Source: Eunapius fragilis (taxonomy: Eukaryota; Porifera; Demospongiae; Spongillida; Spongillidae). Taken from it: a DNA stretch of 64,000 nt. Position 1 is the stretch's first letter. Each line of letters starts with the position of its first letter. The stretch lies in contig OY811974.1 of NCBI GenBank assembly GCA_963681505.1, positions 3,240,511 to 3,304,510 on the forward strand. The letters are read 5' to 3'. The translations under genes were made by a program, and so were the position numbers. Below, in pieces: positions 22,690 to 35,400 of this stretch. The notes below the pieces were generated by a model. That model was given only the letters and a program-made list of their open reading frames with translations, made no database searches and was not told where the DNA came from.

Positions 22690-25330
22690 CAAATAAGGTC
22701 CAACCCATGGGAAATCTAGTTTGCCTTCTTTTCTTTTTTTCTTTCTTCAGGATTTGTGTGCATACACTGTAAAAGACTGCCTTACTGTGTTTCTTATCAT
22801 ACTGCTCCTTCTGTTTCTTCTGAGCAGAAATAATGTTTTTCTTCACTTCCTCCAATATACCTTCGTGCTGTGACTCTTTCTGCTGAATTTCGGTTTCCTG
22901 AGAACATATGGTAACTTCAGCTTCATTGCATGGCCCTTGATGTACACCAGCATCAAGATCAAGAGGAAGAATGGCTTTGCAACCAAACATAATCTCAAAT
23001 GGAGTAAATTTTGTTGATTCATGTTTTGAAGTGTTGTAAGCAAATGAGCAAGTGTCCAAATAATCATCCCATTTCTCCTTCTTTTCTTGTATGTACTTGC
23101 GAAGCATATTTTGTAGAGACTGATTAAATCTCTCAACTAACCCATTGCTCTGTAATGAGCAGTTTAACTAATAATTGCTGATAAACGTTCTACTATTGTG
23201 CATGCCCAAAAAAACCAAGTTTACATGCATATACAGTAATTATTAATATCAAACAAATTAATAATAAGTAACAGCAATTAATACTTCCTGACATCATATT
23301 ATATTACTACATTATATAACTATTATAAGCTTCATAGTGTTCATTTAAGTTTAATAATTGCAATCTATATAGTGGACTAATAAATTCAAACCAATTAGTT
23401 ATCAACATTTGAAATAATGATTTTTTAATTTCATTTATTTAGGAGGAATTTTTGAGGTTTGAATCAATTTTTTCATTTCAGTTAATAAAAATAATTATCT
23501 ATCAGCATGTATTCCTTTGCTGATAGGAATTTTAGCATTAATACCAGTTTATATTTAATTATAGTTGATTTTGAAACAACCTGTAGATTAATAATAAAAC
23601 AGACTAATATAACTTAACACAGTTACGCTGAATAACAAATAAAATAAATTAATAATATGCATCACTGTCCTCAAAAACAAGGCAATCTTCGCTTGCAGAG
23701 GTGCCCAGGACTGAGACAGCATTACCTCGCTGTATGGCTACAGTGAGGCGTTGAAGTAAATATGGAAAGGACTTCACTTCCCCTGACACCTTACAAACAT
23801 GTCAAGCAAGATCCTTTAGGAATGAAAGAGTCTGTTTTCCAAACACACCCGATGTTTGTATGACAACTGGAGCAAACAGATACATATTGGGGTCCATATT
23901 TGAGTATTTGTCGGATTTCCGTTTCTCAGCTTGGGCAGCCACTGCCCCTGCCTCCTGTGATGCAACTCTGCTATAAGAAGGTGCATAGGTGTCGATACAT
24001 GTTGCATCCCATACGAGAAGTTTTCCACATTTCCATGGAACCAAGGTAGCACCATCTGGTCTCTTACCATCAGAACGAGAGATTCCACTGGGTTCAAGTT
24101 GTGATGGAATTCAAGATGCCCCAAAAGCCCTGTGGATGATATCATTTAAAGAACTATGATGGAGGTTTAGTTAAAATTTTATCGGTAGAATTATGTGTTA
24201 GTAATTAGTTATGTACACACCAAAATCAGTCAAATTATAAAATGTCTAATAAGATATTGTTTTTCTCAACTCCAAAAACATTAGCATTAGACACAAAGAT
24301 CTTTAATGAAATAGTGTGTGGTGTTAATTGATCTCAACAGGCTTGAATTGCGTTTTTCTACTGATATTCTAAGCACTACTTCCCCCCACTCTCTTGATTT
24401 TGTCTACCTGAGGATGATATGCAGTTATCAGATGGTGCCTTATGTTCAGAATCTATCATGGAGCTGGTTCTTGAATTCACTTCCTTGGTCGGTAGTGATC
24501 CCAGTAGGTAGCCCCATCTTCATAAATATCTAGTAAGTACACAAGTACTGGGAAAATGAATATATAATTAACATCACATATATACCTTAAAGAGCTAGTG
24601 AGCTAGCTATACCTGATGCTTCTTTGGTTGGACAAGCAACAGCTTCTACCCATTTTGTGAAATAATCACATAGGGTAAGAATGTAACTATTTCCTAAGGT
24701 GGTCTTAGGTGAAATAGGGCCAACAAAATCAATGCCCACGTGATGCCAGGGTGAATGGACTGGAACTGGAAACAATTCTAGTGTTGCAATGGACAGGTTA
24801 ATTCTGGCTATTCCTTTTACAGAGGTCACAGGTAGAGAGATCTGTGTAAGAAAAATATACATGTAATGAGAAATGAGATATATTATTCAACACTTACCAT
24901 AATTTCTATATCCTTTATTACACCTTTCCAAAAAAAACGCTCCAAAACGCGATGGGAAGTACGCTTGACACCCATGTGCCCAGATATTAGATCCACATGG
25001 CATGCCTTCAAGATGCGGCACCTTTACTCACTGCTGCGAACGTATCTGACTTCAAATACCTCCTGTTTGATCGAAGTCATCAATGCATGCATGGATGCCA
25101 GAGCGCGCAATGTATGTTTACCTTTTGCCCAGTCGAATTCTTTCTGGTGTTTTTTGTAGAAGACCTCTCCATCTCTCAAAGTAAGTGTTGCAGCCTTTCT
25201 TCGGATGACACTTTTTTCGTTGCTGGTACTACCCTCAGGATATACCTTCCATCAAACAAGTAAAGACATGCCTTTTCGACCAGATCTTCATTTTCATCCG
25301 CACAAATCTCTCTAGCAGTTTCTGATGCAG
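22690..25330 (-). pseudogene. Ginger/KRBA2-like DDE integrase, split and decayed
   Basis: Minus-strand exon-like blocks, from the N-terminus: SGHMGVKRTSHRVLERFFWK (about 24895-24995, zinc-binding N-domain), then HHVGIDFVGPISP and YILTLCDYFTKWVEA (24600-24770), then GLPTGITTDQGSEFKNQL and AYHPQ (24310-24535), then SNGLVERFNQSLQ, SFAYNTSKHESTKFTPFEIM and KAILPLDLDAG (22900-23150). The catalytic Asp, Asp and Glu are visible as GIDF, TDQGSEF and LVERFN. Splice-like boundaries separate the blocks, as in intact relatives. The frame is broken in the second core block (stop after LHDRF) and the nested fragment at 23640-24150 separates the second Asp from the Glu. It would not make a working enzyme. 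Confidence 0.75.
23640..24150 (-). pseudogene. Nested PD-(D/E)XK-like nuclease fragment of another element
   Basis: On the minus strand a frame reads GATLVPWKCGKLLVWDATCI, DTYAPSYSRVASQEAGAVAA, an AEKRKSDKY block, PVVIQTSGVFGKQTLSFL, then after one stop QRLTVAIQRGNAVSVLGTSA. This is the C-terminal part of a family common in cnidarian and sponge repeats. Its layout (WDAT, K..KY, F.PV, ETSG-like, QR..AIQRGNA) parallels the copy at 51412 (FFDVK, KKRKYDQR, SFTPL, STGG, CRLAYSLLRS). A restriction-type nuclease fold is inference. It lies inside the Ginger gene and is not part of it. Confidence 0.55.
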
Positions 25331-25465
25331 TTACACGTGCTTTCACACTTCTAAACGCATGCGCTTCGAGTAGGACCGTTTGTGGCGGGGGCGGACCAAA
25401 TATGCTGGCATATTTTGTCCGGCCGGACCAAATTTTGACCCGGACCGAATATTTCGTGACAGACC

Positions 25466-26289
25466 CCAATGGCTTAGGCGTGATCCGCCGCTCGGTGTCT
25501 CAATGCCCCCAATCGAAGAATGTTCCATATAAGATTAATGTCGCATAATGAATGTCATTTTTTTTTAAACGTGTATGTATCGTTGCTTGCATCACGCAGT
25601 CACAGCTATGGAAGTTGTGTGGTGTCCCGTTTGGAACGTATTAAGAAAGAAAGTTGTATACACAACCACACATTTTGTATAGCTATTGGTCTGGCATTAA
25701 ATTTAAACAAGAAATTAATACTAGCTGCTCTCCATTGCTCGTCAATGGTGTCCCCCCCCCCCCCCCCCCCCCCCTGGAATGGTATCTTGTATTTACTGGA
25801 CTGGTGCGTTGTATGTACAGGCATGTAGTGGAAGCCATGGGACATGACGATGTACTTACATGTACATGTAAATGGACCACCTCTTCTAGAAATATGATTG
25901 TCAAAGAATGGCTTTTATATCTAACCATCCCAAACCTGTCCCATAGCCTTCACTAAATGGTATAACCCTAAGTAATTTTTAAAACCTCTCTATGGTGCAC
26001 AGACTAGATTTGAGCATATGTAGTGGAGGCATGAGACGTCAACATGAGCATGTAGTGGATGGAGTCCATGGAACTCATCTGGGTGTGTGCGCATATGTGC
26101 CTAAAATAATGGTGCACATGGCCAAATATCAATTCTAACAATAATTTATAAATGCATGTAAAGATGATCAGCAATAGTCATGGGATATACAGATAGTGAG
26201 TACTATGGGACATTAGCATGTTGGACATGAGTGTGCTGTGGCCCATGGTAGGTATACGCTCATGTCCCAAAATGATCCGGCCTCATAGC
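25466..26289. other. Non-coding stretch
   Basis: It holds a poly-C tract (25751-25774) and the first degenerate units of the 22-bp satellite (near 25790-25830). Open frames overlapping the poly-C tract are low complexity. No gene is supported. Confidence 0.55.
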
Positions 26290-26515
26290 CTCCACTATGA
26301 CCCTTGGCAATACACCAGTGTAGTACAGGCAACACATCAGTCCAGTACGCACATCACACCAGTCCAGTGCATACACACACCAGTCCAGTACATGAAGTAT
26401 ACCAGTCCAGTACATGCAACATACCAGTCCAGTACAACATACAACACACCAGTCCAGTTCATACGACACATCAGTCCAGTACATACACACACACACCCTT
26501 CCAGAACATGAGCAT
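26290..26515 (+). repeat. 22-bp satellite, locus 1
   Basis: Degenerate copies of a unit close to CCAGTCCAGTACATACAACA occur about every 22 bases, giving His/Thr/Ser/Val-rich open frames that should not be read as protein. Confidence 0.85.
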
Positions 26516-26769
26516 TTCCTTTCAATTTTTTTCTTTGTCTTTGGTTAGAGTGCTTTACTATATAACCTCCTTCTCAACTAATTTTTTATGTTTATATTCA
26601 GATTCATTCTCTTAAAGCACATACAAGTAAACCACACATATATCACTACCTTGGATTCTCTATTAATTTGTAATTAGTCACTGGTCATAAGCATATCAGT
26701 ATAAAAATGATATGTGATTTCATGTCTCTGATGTCTCATATATTCCATTGCACTGATATTGTTTATGCA

Positions 26770-26905
26770 TATACTGGATTAATAGTGTGTTGATTGTTGT
26801 ATTGGACTGTTACATATACTGGACTGACATGTTGTATGTACTGGACTGGTCCAGTACAACACACCATCCAGTAAATGCAACACAGCAGCCAGTAACAATA
26901 CATCC
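26770..26905. repeat. 22-bp satellite, locus 2, with an inversion junction
   Basis: Units read as TGTACTGGACTGG up to about 26849 and then flip to TCCAGTACAACACACC, so the array is head to head at that point. Confidence 0.8.
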
Positions 26906-27639
26906 TGGTGTGGTGTATGTACTATATGTTCCTGTCACACAGCATCTAGCAAGTCCTATAGGTGCAACAAACCTAGCTGGGACAAAAAACACACCACTGA
27001 GTCCTGTACATATGACACATCAGTTCTGTATAAGCAACACACCGTGTATACTTGGTGGCCCTGCATATTGGTGTTGAGTGAAATGTGTTCAACCCTCTTG
27101 AAAAAGTCATGCATCCCCGTGAATTGCTTTGGGTAAACTTTATGAGCTGTTTTCACTACGCGAAATGAAAGTCACAGTGCAGTTTGAGGTAGTAGCTGAG
27201 TCAGCAAAACTTGACCATTCAATGAGTAGTCAGCCTCCAGTCCCAACCAGGAACTCATTATTTCATCTAACAAAATAAATGTCTCAGGGCTGACAACTTT
27301 AGTTCTCATTGCATTTATAGCTAGCATCCATGAGAGAGTGCATTGGTAACCAAGGATACCCAAACACTCACCATGACCTGAGCACTTAATGTAGCAGTTG
27401 AAGAGAAAATGGTCACCATGGTGACAAATAAATACAGCATAGACATCCCCCCTCCATAATCCTTGGCAACATAGAGCAGCAGACTGTTAAGGGGGAGGAG
27501 TAGGTGCGAGTGGTCCGTCAGACACACCCACTGGTACTCCCATATGAAGAAGCTATGCATGCTATAGTCCAGTACCCAGGTCATCAGGCATTTTCACCAA
27601 GGTCACCAAGACAACGAGGTATGTCTAAAAACGTGCTTG
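26906..27639. other. Non-coding stretch
   Basis: Short open frames on both strands have no recognisable domain and no convincing splice context. No gene is supported. Confidence 0.45.
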
Positions 27640-27895
27640 GTATCCACTGTACCCAGGGGGAGGGGCCACATCTATGTATCCTAGCCTCTCTTTTCAGGGG
27701 GAGTGGCCAGAGAAGGGTCACATGTGCACAGGCCTGCATGGAAAGAGGGGAGGGGCCAAAGAGTAGTCACATGTGCACAGGCCTACATGGGAAGAGGGGA
27801 GGGGCCAAAGAGAGGTCACATGTACACAGGCCTTCATGGGAAGAGGGGAGGGGCCAAAGAGAAGTCACATGTACACAGGCCTATGTCATGGGAAG
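27640..27895 (+). repeat. 49-bp minisatellite, about 4 copies
   Basis: Repeats contain GGAGGGGCCAAAGAG and GTCACATGT.CACAGGCC. A further degenerate unit appears near 28150-28260 (AAAGGCCTCCAC..GAGGGGCCAAAGAGG). Confidence 0.85.
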
Positions 27896-28095
27896 ACGAA
27901 CATTAAACAAATCTCTAATACATGTAGGCTTTTACATTTACTAGCTACATGTAATACTATAGAGATTGATATTTTGAAACTTTATTAGAATTGATACATG
28001 GAATAGACGACACAGCAGTTGTGTGTGTTTGTATTTTAATTAATTAATTAGTATTTTAAATACTACAAAATTGCCAAGGGAGGCAATAATATGTT

Positions 28096-28131
<36 letters not shown>

Positions 28132-28309
28132 TGCCCCTCCCCCCCTCCTCGATGAAACCCTGCATGTGCAAAGGCCTCCACATAAAAAGGTGAAGGGCCA
28201 AGTCAGGCCCGTGCACACGGCCCGCATGAGAAGAGAGAGGAGGGGCCAAAGAGGGGTGATTAATAGGAAATTGGATAACCGAGGAGACAATGGTGCAGCC
28301 ATGCACTAT

Positions 28310-28357
<48 letters not shown>

Positions 28358-29089
28358 TATGTGTGTATGTGTGTATATGTGTGTGTGTGTATGTGTGCTG
28401 TTAAAGCATAAATTGTTCAGTTAGGTTTAGTGGTTATAACAGTAATCAGAGCCAGAGGAAGGTGTATAAGATTACAAGCGAGAATAATGATACGTAACAG
28501 CAGGGGCGGGGCTTTAATTATCTTTCCCCCCCCCCCCCCCCCCCCCCTCCCCCTCGCACTTCTACCTATATGGTACAGATATCGGAAGTCTCGCTAGAGA
28601 CTTCCACATAGGTTTTGACCCCGACTATGAATTTAATTAAAATCCCGCGACCCTACCGTAGCTTCGCTCCCGACGATCGGATCGTCGAACTTGTTGCGGC
28701 AATCGATCTAGAAGTCAAAACGGAGTTTGTTTCACGTCGACGACACTCGTAGAACCGCGTGGTTGTCGAGAACGAAAAATACTGCTGTCCTCGTTCCCCA
28801 TCCAAAAATAATGGGCGGGTCGTCTTCTGCTTCTTCTGCTTCTTCTGCTTCTTGGGAACTCATAACTCAGGACAGGAACACTGTTAAGCAATGAAAATTG
28901 CACCAATAGCTTTAGAATTTGCTGGAGGACTCGCTTTGATACACAAAAGCCTAAAAGCCTATATACGGTCTTATCAAGTCTAATTAAGCAAAAGTACCTA
29001 GAAAATTTTCACAATACGTCTGGATTGAATTAAATCAGTTAAATGAAAGGGGGGAAACCTGCGATATAACAGTGATTTGGGTGTTAAAA
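27896..29089. other. Non-coding stretch with poly-G, GT and poly-C tracts
   Basis: It contains poly-G at 28101-28131, (GT)n at 28312-28355 with further GT-rich sequence to 28400, and poly-C at 28527-28547. A short CTTCTTCTG repeat sits near 28825-28850. No gene is supported. Confidence 0.6.
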
Positions 29090-29400
29090 AAATTAAGGAA
29101 ACAAATAAATAAAAACATTCTCTCTGAGAAAGTTGGTGGGATATAGGTTTTGCAGGCAAATAGTATACTGGTGTAAAAGCAAGGAAACAAGTTTTATCGA
29201 AGGGAAAATGTAATAGTCCTATATTTAGCACAGAAGCAGCATATGCCTTAGTCGAAGTGTGCTAAATATAGGACTGTTACATTTTCCCTTCTGATAAAAC
29301 TTGTTTCCTTGCTTTTTACACCAGTATACTATTTGCCTGCAAAACCTATATCCCACCAACTTTCTCAGAGAGAATGTTTTTATTTACTTGTTCAATTAAA
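29090..29400. repeat. Foldback MITE family A, copy 4 (complete palindrome)
   Basis: The left arm reads AAGGAAACAAATAAATAAAA, ACATTCTCTCTGAGAAAGTT, GGTGGGATATAGGTTTTGCA and TAGTCCTATATTTAGCAC. The right arm is its near-perfect inverse, ending AGAATGTTTTTATTTACTTG. The loop is about 25 nt near 29240-29260. This is the best-preserved copy in the window. Confidence 0.92.
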
Positions 29401-29982
29401 ATTCATTATCCTCTTTTCACACCTCAATGACACAATACATTCCGCATCTGTATCACATCATACATCTCAAACAGGGTACTGATCTGTTATACGTTGTATA
29501 AGATGAGCAAATACAGACGGTCCATCAAACAATCTTCGGCTGTACTTCAGGTTACCCCCCCTCCCTGATTTTGTAATTAATTTTGTAAACTTACCATACA
29601 TACTGCTGAACCTAAGCTAAACTGAGCCCAGCTAGATGGGCGTACCCTAAACTAAGCCCAGCTAGACGGGGGGCACAGTCGGCTGATCCCCTAACAATTT
29701 AAATTCAGCTAGACCCGGATTTTTTTTTTGGGGGGGAGGGGGGGGGGGGGGGGGGTAAACTGCAATCCGGGTCTAGCTGGATTTGTTAGCGGATCAGCCC
29801 CCGTCTAGCTGGGCTTAGTTTAGGGTACGCCCATCTAGCTGGGCTTAGTTTAGCTTAGGTTCAGCAGTATGTATGGAAAGTTAACAAATTACAAAATCAG
29901 GGAGGGGCGGAGAGGGGGTGGGATGTGCATGGAATGTATTGTCATTGAGGTGTGAATAAGATGATAATGAATTTTAATTGAA
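29394..29982. repeat. Long inverted repeat with central poly-G
   Basis: CAATTAAAATTCATTATC at 29394 is mirrored by GATAATGAATTTTAATTG ending at 29982. Inner arms share ACACCTCAATGACA, CCCAGCTAGATGGGCGTACC and the CCGGGTCTAGCTGGATT block. The centre (29715-29756) is a T run followed by a long G-rich tract. It shares its first bases with the end of MITE copy 4, so the two elements abut or overlap. Confidence 0.85.
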
Positions 29983-32483
29983 TATCTGTACCGTATAGGT
30001 AGAACTGCGGGGGGGGGGGGGGGGGGGTAGATGCTCACAAGAACCCTTGTGTTTCCTCTCCACTCTGGAGCGCCATGAGGTATGTCATGCAATAGGCTAT
30101 TCCAGTCAATGACAGTATAAGGTAAGGATGGTAAAATAATTTTTTTTAACGGTGGTTAGCTTTGATATCCTTAATATCCAGGGGGATTTATTAACTGTCC
30201 GGGATGATTTATTGTAGTGTCATCCGTACCCCTGTACGGTCATTAAATGCATTAGCCCTGTGTCACAAGGATCTCTTTTTTTTGTGTAACAGTTGAACAT
30301 TTGCTGGCAAGAGAGTTGTGCCTTTCGCATTATGGTTAACTCTTTCCAATCTGTAAGTTGTTGTATTATTGTTGGGCTTATGATTTTTGTTTTCTCGCTT
30401 ACAGTATAGCCTTTCCGCGAAGTTACTTTGTCTTTGGAGCGCAATGAGGTATGTGCAAAACAATCTCTTTATCTCACCTGCGACTTTTTTTAACAGATGA
30501 AGATTTGATGATGAGAGAGTTGTGGGACTGTCGTACAGGTTTCACGATCAATAACCGCAATTGTGTTTAAGCAATTACTTCGTGTGGTTCGTTGACACTT
30601 TCATCCTATAATCATATCTTTAGTTTAAACAGGACAGAATCCTACCGGTACAGTTGTTTTGTACATCAATACGTACAGAGACCAAGCAAAATACTTGCGT
30701 TTCCCTTTCGTACATACCTGTATAATGGCTTTTTCAAAACTGCTTCAGAATCTGAGAAGGTGCATGTGATAGTGTGATGCTGCATGGATAGAAGCGGCGC
30801 GATTGCCAACCTTACGTACCGACGGTACGACACGGTAAAAAGCGAACCTCTTTAACTTCTATCGTCCACTCCCAGTCCACAGACGGCCCGTTGAAATTGA
30901 TTTCAACGGTATACATCAAAGAGACGGGTAAGGTCACGTGATGAGACGTCACCGTGTCGATGTAACGGTTTCGCTGTGGAGAAAGAGCTACTGCCGTCGT
31001 AGATCACGCGCCCGGAAAAGAAAAGAAAAGGCAATGCGTGTTGAAGGAGCCATGGGACAGATGACCCTTCAATAATATGGCTTTGATTTACTGTAGACTG
31101 TGAGGAAACCGTACGCAGCGCGGTGTGCCGAGTGCGGAAGCAATGATAGCTCGCAGATTTCGTACTTGGTATAAAACGATTGCGTAAAGAACTTGAGATT
31201 CAAGAAGAGGTGCTTCAATCCAAAAAGGATCGACTGAAGGCCTGAGATCCATGCATGATGAGGCTGAAACTAGAACTATTATACTGTAGCTAGAGGTAGT
31301 CGGCGTTGGTATAGGAATCTAATTCATCAAGAGAGAAATGCCCACAAGAGAGTAACTTTAGAAGACGCTGTTAGAAGGGGCTCTGAAAGCTTCCGCGCGC
31401 TACGATTTCCGCGGGCCTGACGATTCTTCCAACAGAGCTAGTGTTCCCAGTTTCTCTAATGTGTTACATACTGCCAAACAGAGAAGACATTCCTCGTGAT
31501 TGGAGCAAAGCAAAGAAGCATTATTGTGCTTTTCTTGTCGGCTCTTCACCCGGTCTTCCATTGTGAATCGCTATTTACTAGCTTCATCAACTGGCTATTC
31601 TTAGGATAACAATTGGAAAACGCTGTATATGTTATAAGCGGATTCCCGAACATCAACAAAAATTCGTAAAAGTGTTATGTTGCGTGGAGAAATCTCCAAA
31701 ACGTTATTGGATGCACGAGAACCATTCGGTACATAATTTGCATACATTCATGCATTTCTAAGTAAAACATGACCCACCGCTCATTGTAATCCCGGCCCCC
31801 AGTTAATATAATTCGAACTACGTTATATCAAGTGAGTTGGACATAGAAGTAAAAGCCTGTGTAGCAATGTTATTATTTTTGTATCATTTGAAGGTGAGCA
31901 GATAGTTGATATGATTGAACTACTACCAAGTGAAATAGAACTACATGGCTTAACGTATGAACTGGCTGCCGGGGTATTAACTAGCTTCCCACAAAGAATA
32001 ATAGACTAAAATTTATTCAACTCCTACTGTAAGGCAACAACAGTTACTTTGCATGCCTAATATATAAGGTATGAACTCCACAATCAAAAACATGCACTCG
32101 ATACTTTTTTTACATCAGCTTCCATTCTCATGCTCCTACGTATACGCTTAGACATCGACTCCTACTCGCATTTTTCTCCTACTTTTAACTACACCCCGCT
32201 GGCCCGGTAGATGTATTTAAACCCAGTATTGCCCTTTTAAGGCCAGCCCGCTTGTAATTTTATACTGCAGTGATTTGCTAAAATTCTCTTGACAATAGCA
32301 CTACACCTGTATGGCCTTCAAACAGTAATCTAAAATACATGTGTTCAGTACTAGTATTCATCTTGATAACAGCCAAAGTTCATTGGACACTTATGATCTA
32401 CTGTATAATCCATACTTATGGTGAGGCACTACTTATGTGAGGCAAATAACTACTATTTTTTTCAGAAAGCGTTACACATTCGT
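29983..32483. other. Mostly non-coding stretch with faint ORF remnants
   Basis: A poly-G tract lies at 30010-30027. Two short plus-strand segments look protein-like: RLRKELEIQEEVLQSKKDRL near 31175-31240, and a block with NLIHQERNAHKRVTLEDAV near 31300-31400. Both end in stops and have no recognised family; they may be transposon debris. Confidence 0.4.
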
Positions 32484-35400
32484 TCAGTGACTGATTTCCT
32501 CCAGAGTACATGGAACTCCTCCTTTTGGCTGCATGGTACTTGGCTGAGCCACCACCAGCTTGTAAGAAGGTGGGAGTGTCACCTTGAATGTCTGCAGGAG
32601 CCGTGCCAGAATGACTTTGGCCTCAATCTATTGGTGGTGTGACAGAGAGATACTAGACAAGACAATGCCTGGACACCTGTCACTCACCATGGCAAAGTGA
32701 CGCCCAATACAGGAGCGATGGCCCAAACCAAAGGGAAAGTAGACAAATGGGCCTGGTCTGGGGAGGAGGACTCTTCAATGAGACAGCTATCTCTACCATG
32801 ATTTTTTTTTACCTTGGCTTTCCCACATCAAATCGAGAGGGGTCAAATGTGTTGGGATCACTGAAGTACTCTGGGTTTCTACACATGACTGCATTCCAGA
32901 ACTGAGAAACGTAATGACAGCATACTGTTGTAACACATCACATTAGTGTTCACTTACACTCATTACTGCTCCGTCGGGAATATAGTACCCACTGAGGGTT
33001 ATTCCTCCTTTGGGACAAGCCTTAAAGGCAGTGGGAATTGCAGGGTACAGCCTCAGCACCTCTTGGATGACCTTATGAGAGTATATAGTCAGTGTGAGGT
33101 GACATCAATGCGTGTGGATACTTGTTCTGTGTACTTCATCTTGTCCAGGTCATCTCCTGTGACTTCCCTCCTTTTTCCAAGAACATCCTCCAACTCAGAG
33201 AGAAGACTTACGTGTGTGTGGGGTTAAATTGTATTGAAAATGCTACACAAAGTACTGCATACAAGCTCACAAAACACACACATGCACACACTAACATGCT
33301 ACACACACTATCCACACACACATACTATCCACTCACACACTAACAGCACTCACATTAACTAACAACACTCAAACACGTACCGATTCAGCACCTCAGGATG
33401 TTGTTGAATAAGAATTATTGCAAAAGTGTATTTGCCGTTGTCTCCTGACCTGATAATTGGAGATCACACGAAGTAAGCCTTGGATCACATGACCTTTGCC
33501 CATGTCCATACCAGCCACATAAAATGTGACAAAGTCATCTACTAAGGTTTCCATATCAATACTCTTGTTAGTCACTGTGGAGTGTGTGTGTTTGCATGTG
33601 TGCGTGTGTGTGTGGTGTGTGTGTATGCATGTGCATGAAATTCTTCTAGGACTAGTAATAACCACACTCACAACTGATCTGGAGCATCTGTGTGAGAATG
33701 TCATTGGGCACTCCCCCCCCACTGGTCACAGCCTTGATCCTCTTCTCAATACAGTCTCGGCCAATCCTTCTCAGGGCCACTATAGCCTCGTGATACATCT
33801 CTATCTCAAGTGGATACATCACCTGAGTTGTGCAGGTGTGTGCAGGTGTGTGTGTGTGCAGGTGTGTGTGTGTACATGTGTGTGTGCATGTGTGCAGATG
33901 GTGCACACATTTAGGAGCATGCACTGAATGAATTATTCAGTTACATTAAGCATAAAATTTTTTACCTGATAAAGTTTCAAAACTGGAGCATAGAAAGACT
34001 GCCTGAACGCTTTCAAGCTGGTAGAAGCAAGATAACTCAGGCTGGTCTTAGTGGTGTGCTTTAGTCCAAGTTTCTTACAGTCCCACTCCTGGTTGAAATC
34101 TGAGGAGAAGGCAACCTGCATGGAGAGGTTGTAAGGGATGTAGAGGGATATGAAATAAAAGGCTTAAACTACTCAGTATCAGGTTTAAACTACTATCAAT
34201 ATTACAGTCTCTGTATTCCCTGCTCCGTCCTTGCCTCCAATCCAAATACAAAAAAAAAAAAACAGATAAAGAACTCTGAGATAATTCATCTCCCCTTATT
34301 TATATCCAGTTATATAGTTATTTCAATTTTGCAGTCTGCATCCTCTTAGCTCTTAGTTTGGCTACATAACAACATGAGCTTGGATCCCTTCTGGGTTACT
34401 TCTTCTACGCACAAACACAAACGGGTACAAGCACCAGGGGGTCCAGCGGACCTTCCCACCTTGCTAATGACATCCAGAGCAACCTCATGGAATGCCTCCT
34501 TTATGTCCACTTCAGTCTTCCCATCAGCAAGAGGCCTCAGGGATTCCATGAAGGTGTCGACACACTCATTGAACTTGGGAAGGAGCTCTTTCAGAGAGCT
34601 ACAGATTTAGAAATGGAGGGGGGGGAGGGGGGGGGGGGGGCATTCTCATTAAATCATCGTGTTGCATTCCAAATGGAGCACCTCCGTTTAAAGGAAGGGT
34701 TGTACAGTTTCCTTCGAGGTTTCCATGTCTCATAGTCCAATATGGTAAGCAGACCATGCCCCATGAACCTGTAATGTCAGCTGTAACGCGTACGTGCAAA
34801 AATGATCTAATCACATAACCTTTGGCCAAAGATTTTGCTCACACGGTCAGGGATGAAGTGAGCTTTTTCAATGCCTTCATCATACGCAACCCTCTTGGGG
34901 AAAGGTGTGGAAGGAAGGGAATAAAGTTTGGGAGGCCAACTGTACATTTTAAAGTCCTCATCCAATCCCTATATGCTGTATATGAATCTCCCACATTATT
35001 GTAATGATCTTATTGTCACAGCATTAGAAGAGTTGAACAGCAGCATATGCTAGGCATGGGTCTAGGAATCTGCAGAAGGTTCCAATTTTACCTGTGCATC
35101 TTCAGGGTTGGTAGATATCACAAAAGGACGAATAGTGAAGAAGAGAACAAACAGGTTTCCATATTCCACAACCCTGTGAGGGTGGATGGTGGGTGTAGTA
35201 CAAGGAGATGCATCACATGATCAACAGACCATTTGGAAACAATTGTGGTCAATGGTTCCTCATCATTCTTTGCTTGCCGTCTCATAGCAATTATGTTTGG
35301 GATATGACCCAGAAAAAAACTAAGAAAGGAGAGGATAAGGGGAGGAGGGAGGGGAGGATCCCAGTTAATGCTATGTAAGTAGTTAGAGACAAGGTATTGT

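Larger units (their letters stand above)
21032..25461 (-). mobile_element. Ginger-type DNA transposon, decayed
   Basis: The left end TGTCACGGCACAAAATGTCC and the right end CGTGACA (inverse TGTCACGAAATATTC) are inverted and flanked by an identical 4-base duplication GACC at 21028-21031 and 25462-25465. TGTNR ends and short target duplications are the known signature of Ginger elements, whose transposase is an integrase related to Ty3/Gypsy. Inside, on the minus strand, lie a zinc-binding integrase N-domain, a split DDE core and a Ulp1-like protease domain. The subterminal regions carry repeated GGACCAAATATGGC blocks. An unrelated nuclease-like fragment is nested at about 23640-24150. Confidence 0.8.

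Noticed and set aside
33393-33722. Reading the P450 helix-I region as one continuous exon
   Set aside because: The continuous frame gives AGMDMGKGH, which is not a helix-I motif; removing a 62-nt GT-AG intron gives AGQETTANT with correct phase.
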